From Thermoleophilaceae bacterium (GTDB lineage Bacteria > Actinomycetota > Thermoleophilia > Solirubrobacterales > Thermoleophilaceae): DNA of 11,444 nt. The notes below the pieces were generated by a model. It was not told where the DNA came from. It did not search any database and saw nothing but the letters and a program-made list of their open reading frames with translations. This document shows positions 7,853 through 11,444 of the stretch, piece after piece; positions within the stretch are counted from its first letter, which is position 1, and each line of letters starts with the position of its first letter. A program made the position numbers and the translations under genes. The DNA lies in contig JACCTJ010000117.1 in NCBI GenBank assembly GCA_013812485.1, forward strand, positions 1 to 11,444, written 5' to 3'.

Positions 7853-8701
7853 TCAGCCGGCGGCGAGCCGCGCCAAGTTGTCGGCGTGAATAGCACGCTG
7901 ACGCCGGCTGTCCCGCCCACCCGGAAGCCGCAACCGCTGCTCGCCGCGCTCGAGCGCATCGAGGTAGTCCACGTCCTCGTCGAGAACGCGCAGCGCGCGC
8001 TCGCGCTCGAGCGGCGACCCGTGCCCGGGCACGACGCGCTCGGTCGTCTCGACGAGCGACGCGAGCACGGCGAGGGTCGCGCGGTAGCTGTCGAGCGAGC
8101 CTCCGGGAGAGATCACCGGGACCTCCACGCCCGAGAGGTAGTCGCCGCAGAGCAGGAGGCCGACGTGGCGGGCCACGATCGCCATCCCATCGGCGGTGTG
8201 GCCGCTCGTGGCGTGTAGCTCGAGCTCCTCGCCGCCGAGCTCGAGGCGGCCCGGCACCGGCAGCTCCTGGGTCGCGCCGAGGCTGAGCGGGCGCTCGCGG
8301 CGAACGTAGTGCTCGGCGTCGGCGTCGCGCAGCTCGCGCTGAGCGGTCCCCGGCTCGGCTCGCAGTCGCGCCGAGGTCGTCCCGCCCACGCCGAGGGCTA
8401 GGTCCGGGAAGGCGAGCCGTCCGAGCAGGTGGTCGAAGTCGCCGTGGGTGGCCAGCAGCGCCTCGACCTCGAACCCGGTCTCGCGCGCCAGCGCGGGGAG
8501 CGCCTCGAGCTCGTCGGGGAAGTACGGCGAGTCGACGAGCATGGCCTCGGTCCCTGAGCGCACATCGCCCGCCTCGGATCCGGCCGCGGCAGCGCCGGAA
8601 TCGACGCCCTCCTCACGCGCGGCTCGCAGCAGCACCGCGTTGGTCTGCCACATGCGGCTCGTGATAACGAGCGCGTCGGGATGGACTGCTACCACGCGCA
8701 C
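7853..8701 (-). CDS. Metallo-beta-lactamase-fold hydrolase with HxDxDH motif
   Basis: Probable metal-dependent hydrolase of the MBL superfamily, 282 residues from GTG 8701 (a second GTG at 8695 is equally possible). Metal-site motifs: THGDFDHLLG (His86, Asp88, Asp90, His91), SGHTADG (His168), CGDYLS (Asp187) and VPGHGSP (His227). The usual second His of HxHxDH is Asp, as in a branch of MBL proteins with THADWDH-like motifs. Between VLLRAAREEG and EAMLVDSPYF there is a low-complexity insertion (about 33-52, Ala/Gly/Ser-rich) in place of a short turn. The open frame extends upstream to 8947 only as a shadow of the neighbouring HAD gene. It lies 44 bp downstream of that gene on the same strand, so the two are probably co-transcribed. 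Substrate unknown. Confidence 0.85.
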   Translation of the reverse strand: MRVVAVHPDALVITSRMWQTNAVLLRAAREEGVDSGAAAAGSEAGDVRSGTEAMLVDSPYFPDELEALPALARETGFEVEALLATHGDFDHLLGRLAFPDLALGVGGTTSARLRAEPGTAQRELRDADAEHYVRRERPLSLGATQELPVPGRLELGGEELELHATSGHTADGMAIVARHVGLLLCGDYLSGVEVPVISPGGSLDSYRATLAVLASLVETTERVVPGHGSPLERERALRVLDEDVDYLDALERGEQRLRLPGGRDSRRQRAIHADNLARLAAG

Positions 8702-8745
8702 GAGCGCCGCTTCCGCCTGAGCGCCCGGTCCGCCGCCCGGCCGCG

Positions 8746-9426
8746 CTAGCCCGCGCCGAGCAGCTTGACCGCCTCGCGCAGGTTCTTCACCTCGGCGGTC
8801 GGCTTCTTCTGCCCGGTGTCCAGCTTCTGCCCCGCGCGGTTGACCCAGATCACCGGGATCCTCTCCTTGAGGCAGGGCTCGACGTCCGTGTCGTAGCCGC
8901 TGGCGATGTGGACCCAGCCGCGTTTTCCGCCCATGCGCCGCGCACACTCCTTGAAGTGGGCCGGGTCGGGCTTGTAGCCGCGCACCTGCTGCGCGGTGAC
9001 CACGAGGTCGAAGTCGGGGCGGAAGTGCCGCCGCGTGGCCCCGAGCAGCTTGTCGTCGATATTGGAGAGCAGGCCGATCGAGAACTTCTTGGCCAGGCGC
9101 TCGAGCTGGGCGTTGGTCTCGCGAAAGGGCGGCCAGCGCGGGATGCTGTCGGGCAGGAAGCGCGAGCGCGAGGGCTCGAGGTCCCAGCCGAGGTCGTTGG
9201 CCGCACGCACGGCGGTGCGGCGCATGACCTCGGCGTAGAGCTCGTAGGAGCCGCGTTCGATCTCCTGCTGGATGCCGACGAACAGCGGGATCAGGGCGTT
9301 GCGATCGATGGTGAGGCCCTCGCGGTCGGCCTCCTTCTGAAAGGCGTAGTAGGCGCCGGTCTCCCAGTCGATCAGGGTCCCGTAGACGTCGAGGGTGACG
9401 AAATTGACGTTCTTGGGGAGGGGCAC
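8746..9426 (-). CDS. HAD hydrolase, haloacid dehalogenase type II-like
   Basis: 226 residues, the usual size for L-2-haloacid dehalogenase-like HAD proteins. Motif I is DVYGTLID with nucleophile Asp13 and Thr17, the DxYGT form of that group; motif II Ser121 (LLSNIDD); motif III Lys152 (GYKPDP); motif IV ASGYDTDVEP with Ser176, Asp179 and Asp181. Spacings match the classical dehalogenase closely (nucleophile to Ser 108 residues), but the Asn expected two residues after Ser176 is Tyr178, so true dehalogenase activity is uncertain and phosphatase activity is possible. The open frame continues far upstream only because it shadows sucC. The start GTG 9426 is fixed by AGGAG five bases upstream and by the conserved N-terminus. 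It is divergent from sucC. Confidence 0.85.
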   Translation of the reverse strand: MPLPKNVNFVTLDVYGTLIDWETGAYYAFQKEADREGLTIDRNALIPLFVGIQQEIERGSYELYAEVMRRTAVRAANDLGWDLEPSRSRFLPDSIPRWPPFRETNAQLERLAKKFSIGLLSNIDDKLLGATRRHFRPDFDLVVTAQQVRGYKPDPAHFKECARRMGGKRGWVHIASGYDTDVEPCLKERIPVIWVNRAGQKLDTGQKKPTAEVKNLREAVKLLGAG

Positions 9427-9478
9427 AGGTCTCCTGGCGGTCGCGGCGAGGGCTTCGATAGGGTGCGATGCCCCCAGA

Positions 9479-9531
9479 TTCGCGCAGGGCGCGCAGATCG
9501 ATATTCTAAGTCTTCCTTGGATCTCCTCGAA
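9479..9531. promoter_or_regulatory. Overlapping divergent promoters of the HAD gene and sucC
   Basis: The short AT-richer spot GATATTCTAA offers a -10 box on each strand: TATTCT (9502-9507, plus) and TAGAAT (9508-9503, minus). With 17-base spacers each has a weak TTCGxG -35 (9479-9484 plus, TTCGCG; 9531-9526 minus, TTCGAG). The plus promoter would start within a few bases of the sucC TTG, and no ribosome binding site precedes that TTG. The minus one would give the HAD gene a leader of about 70 bases with a good AGGAG site. The -35 matches are poor, so this is tentative. Confidence 0.4.
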
Positions 9532-10683
9532 TATCAGGGCAAGCAGCTCTTCCGCAGCCACGGCGTGCCGACCCCGGACGGGCGTCCCGCGCAGACCGCC
9601 GAGGAGGCCGTCGAGGCCGCCGAGGACCTCGGCTATCCCGTGGTGGTCAAGGCCCAGGTCCTGATCGGGGGCCGGGGCAAGGCCGGCGGCATCAAGGTCG
9701 CGAACGACCGCGAGGAGGCCCGCGAGCACGCCGACGCGATCCTCGGCATGGACATCCGCGGCCTCACCGTGCACGAGGTCTACGTGGAGAAGGCCTCGGA
9801 GATCGCCGAGGAGTACTACGCGGCGATCCTCCTCGACCGCGGCGCCAAGCAGCCGATGGCCATGCTCTCGCGCATGGGGGGGATGGACGTGGAGGAGATC
9901 GCCGAGCGCGACCCGACTGCGATCGCCCGGGTCCACGTCGACCCGCTCGTCGGCTTCCAGGACTTCATGGGACGGCGCCTGGCGTTCGAAGCGGGGATCG
10001 CCGCCGACGTCGTCCGGCCCGTCGGAGCCCTCCTCGCCCGGCTCTACGACACCTTCGTGGCCGAGGACGCCATGCTGCTCGAGGTCAACCCGCTGCTGGT
10101 GACCGAGGCTCGGGAGGTCGTCGCGCTCGACGCCAAGGTCACGGTCGACGGCAACGCTCTCTACCGCCACCCCGAGACCGCGGCCATGCGCAGCTCCGGC
10201 GGCGAGGACGAGCAGGAGCAGATGGCCCGTGAGCGCGGTCTCACCTACGTGAAGCTCGACGGCAACGTCGGCATCCTCGGCAACGGCGCCGGACTCGTGA
10301 TGTCCACGCTCGATGTCGTCGCCCAGGCCGGCGGGCGCCCGGCGAACTTCCTCGACGCCGGCGGCGGATCGCGCGCCGAGGCGATCGTCGGCGCGGTCGA
10401 GGTGATCCTCTCCGACCCCAAGGTCGACGCGGTGCTGTTCAACATCTTCGGCGGCATCACCCGTTGCGACGAGGTCGCGCGCGGACTCTGCACCGCCCTT
10501 GGCCAGATCGACGTGACCGTGCCCTTCGTGGTCCGCCTCGACGGCACGAACGACGAGGAGGGACGCCAGATCCTCGCCGAGGCCAACCTCGACGGCGTCC
10601 ATATCGAGAAGACCATGCTCGGGGCTGCGGCCAAGGTGGTCGAGCTGGCCACCGGGGGCACGCCGCAGGAGCCGGCGCCATGA
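9517..10683 (+). CDS. sucC: Succinyl-CoA synthetase beta subunit (ADP/GDP-forming)
   Basis: Nucleotide-binding subunit of the TCA-cycle enzyme that interconverts succinyl-CoA and succinate with nucleoside triphosphate formation. It has 388 residues, the normal length. The N-terminus [20 protein letters not shown] is diagnostic, so TTG 9517 is the start; the frame stays open far upstream only as a shadow of the HAD gene. The ATP-grasp part shows [20 protein letters not shown] (Lys45 region) and LLEVNPLL (Glu189, Asn191). The C-terminal CoA-ligase domain has [20 protein letters not shown] (from about 249) and [30 protein letters not shown]. Its stop overlaps the sucD start (ATGA). Confidence 0.95.
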   Translation: MDLLEYQGKQLFRSHGVPTPDGRPAQTAEEAVEAAEDLGYPVVVKAQVLIGGRGKAGGIKVANDREEAREHADAILGMDIRGLTVHEVYVEKASEIAEEYYAAILLDRGAKQPMAMLSRMGGMDVEEIAERDPTAIARVHVDPLVGFQDFMGRRLAFEAGIAADVVRPVGALLARLYDTFVAEDAMLLEVNPLLVTEAREVVALDAKVTVDGNALYRHPETAAMRSSGGEDEQEQMARERGLTYVKLDGNVGILGNGAGLVMSTLDVVAQAGGRPANFLDAGGGSRAEAIVGAVEVILSDPKVDAVLFNIFGGITRCDEVARGLCTALGQIDVTVPFVVRLDGTNDEEGRQILAEANLDGVHIEKTMLGAAAKVVELATGGTPQEPAP

Positions 10684-11444
10684 GCATCCTCGTCGGCGCC
10701 GACACCAAGCTCGTGGTCTCGGGCCTGACCGGCCGCGAAGGCAACTTCCACGGCCTCAACAACCGCCGCTATGGCACCAACCTCGTCGCCGGCGTCACGC
10801 CCGAGAAGGGCGGCCAGGACGTCGAGGGCGTGCCGATCTTCAACACCATCCACGAGGCCGTGGCAGAGACCGGCGCCAACACAAGCATGGTCTTCGTGCC
10901 GCCGCGCTTCGCCGCCGACTCGATCTTCGAGGCCGCCGACGCGGGCGTCGGGCTCGTGGTCTGCATCACCGAGGGCATCCCCGCCCACGACATGCTGCGC
11001 GTCTACACGCACCTGCGGCGCGGTCCGACCAAGCTGATCGGACCGAACTGCCCGGGCGTGCTCTCGCCGGGCAAGGCCAACGTCGGGATCATCCCCGCCC
11101 ACTTCTTCTCGGAGGGCGGCGTGGGACTCGTCTCACGCTCGGGGACCCTGACCTACCAGATCGGCAACGAGCTGGCCGGGCGCGGCTTCGGCAACTCGAC
11201 GATCGTGGGCATCGGGGGCGACCCGATCGTCGGCTCCTCGTTCATCGACGTGATCGCTCAGTTCGAGCAGGACCCCGACACCGAGCTGATCGTCATGTGC
11301 GGCGAGATCGGCGGCGACGAGGAGGAGCGCACCGCCGACTACATCGCCGAGCACGTGTCGAAGCCGGTCGTCGCCTACATCGCGGGCTTCACCGCGCCGC
11401 CGGGCAAGACCATGGGTCACGCCGGCGCGATCGTCTCGGGCTCG
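10680..11444 (+). CDS. sucD: Succinyl-CoA synthetase alpha subunit (3' end outside window)
   Basis: CoA-binding and phospho-histidine subunit, partner of SucC. The 255 visible residues start at ATG 10680, overlapping the sucC stop by four bases, so the subunits are translationally coupled. The Rossmann-type CoA-binding part begins [20 protein letters not shown], with [15 protein letters not shown] and VPIFNT; then [25 protein letters not shown] and [11 protein letters not shown], and [12 protein letters not shown]. The catalytic His is in [10 protein letters not shown] near the cut end. About 35-40 residues should remain beyond the window. The first motif has [11 protein letters not shown] where many SucD proteins have QGxTGxxGxFH. 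Confidence 0.95.
   Translation, partial: MSILVGADTKLVVSGLTGREGNFHGLNNRRYGTNLVAGVTPEKGGQDVEGVPIFNTIHEAVAETGANTSMVFVPPRFAADSIFEAADAGVGLVVCITEGIPAHDMLRVYTHLRRGPTKLIGPNCPGVLSPGKANVGIIPAHFFSEGGVGLVSRSGTLTYQIGNELAGRGFGNSTIVGIGGDPIVGSSFIDVIAQFEQDPDTELIVMCGEIGGDEEERTADYIAEHVSKPVVAYIAGFTAPPGKTMGHAGAIVSGS

Noticed and set aside
8702..8947. N-terminal extension of the MBL-fold gene
   Set aside because: Low-complexity shadow of the HAD gene; the MBL fold starts at about VRVVAVHPD.
8908..9516. N-terminal extension of the sucC frame by about 200 residues
   Set aside because: It is antisense to the HAD gene and lacks similarity to SucC; homologous sequence begins at DLLEYQ after TTG 9517.
9427..10602. Upstream extension of the HAD frame to 618 residues
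   Set aside because: It is antisense to sucC; the HAD protein begins at GTG 9426 with a good AGGAG site.

Overview
The window is very GC-rich and densely coded, with many ATGA stop/start overlaps, GTG/TTG starts and few Shine-Dalgarno sites. Together with a fused biotin carboxylase/BCCP subunit of actinobacterial type, this suggests a high-GC actinobacterium. My best guess is the Thermoleophilia/Solirubrobacterales, but that is impression-level and no rRNA or other phylogenetic marker is present.

Left part (1-2801, minus strand): a compact four-gene molybdate uptake operon. In transcription order it holds an HTH-Mop (TOBE) regulator, the lipoprotein ModA, the permease ModB and the ATPase ModC, whose C-terminus runs off the window. 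Two junctions are 4-base ATGA overlaps and the last is a 14-base overlap. Two copies of GCAATGCTG, 47 bp apart, lie just upstream of the first gene and are candidate operators for the co-encoded molybdate-sensing regulator.

Next (2892-4383): an Rrf2-family repressor without cysteines, divergent from a TauE/SafE sulfite/sulfonate-type exporter. Between them is an AT-richer island with an IscR/Rrf2-like dyad. A 600-residue acyl-CoA carboxylase alpha subunit (biotin carboxylase plus biotin carrier, 4429-6231) follows.

The stretch 6232-7326 looks like a small accessory island with more AT-rich codons than its surroundings. It holds a decayed GIY-YIG-nuclease-like gene, several palindromes and a VapBC-type toxin-antitoxin pair. 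The pair has a probable leaderless promoter, and its toxin appears to start with CTG inside the antitoxin stop (CTGA).

Right part: on the minus strand, a small four-helix membrane protein (7335-7808), a metallo-beta-lactamase-fold hydrolase with a variant metal motif (7853-8701) and a haloacid-dehalogenase-like hydrolase (8746-9426). A short divergent promoter region separates the last from sucC-sucD (succinyl-CoA synthetase, plus strand, ATGA-coupled). SucD is cut by the window end just after its catalytic histidine.

No tRNA, rRNA, CRISPR array or insertion sequence was found. I do not see a clearly new multi-gene system. The most worthwhile leads are the regulatory sites of the mod operon and the rrf2/tauE pair, the CTG-started toxin, the GIY-YIG relic and the AccA and MBL active-site variants.
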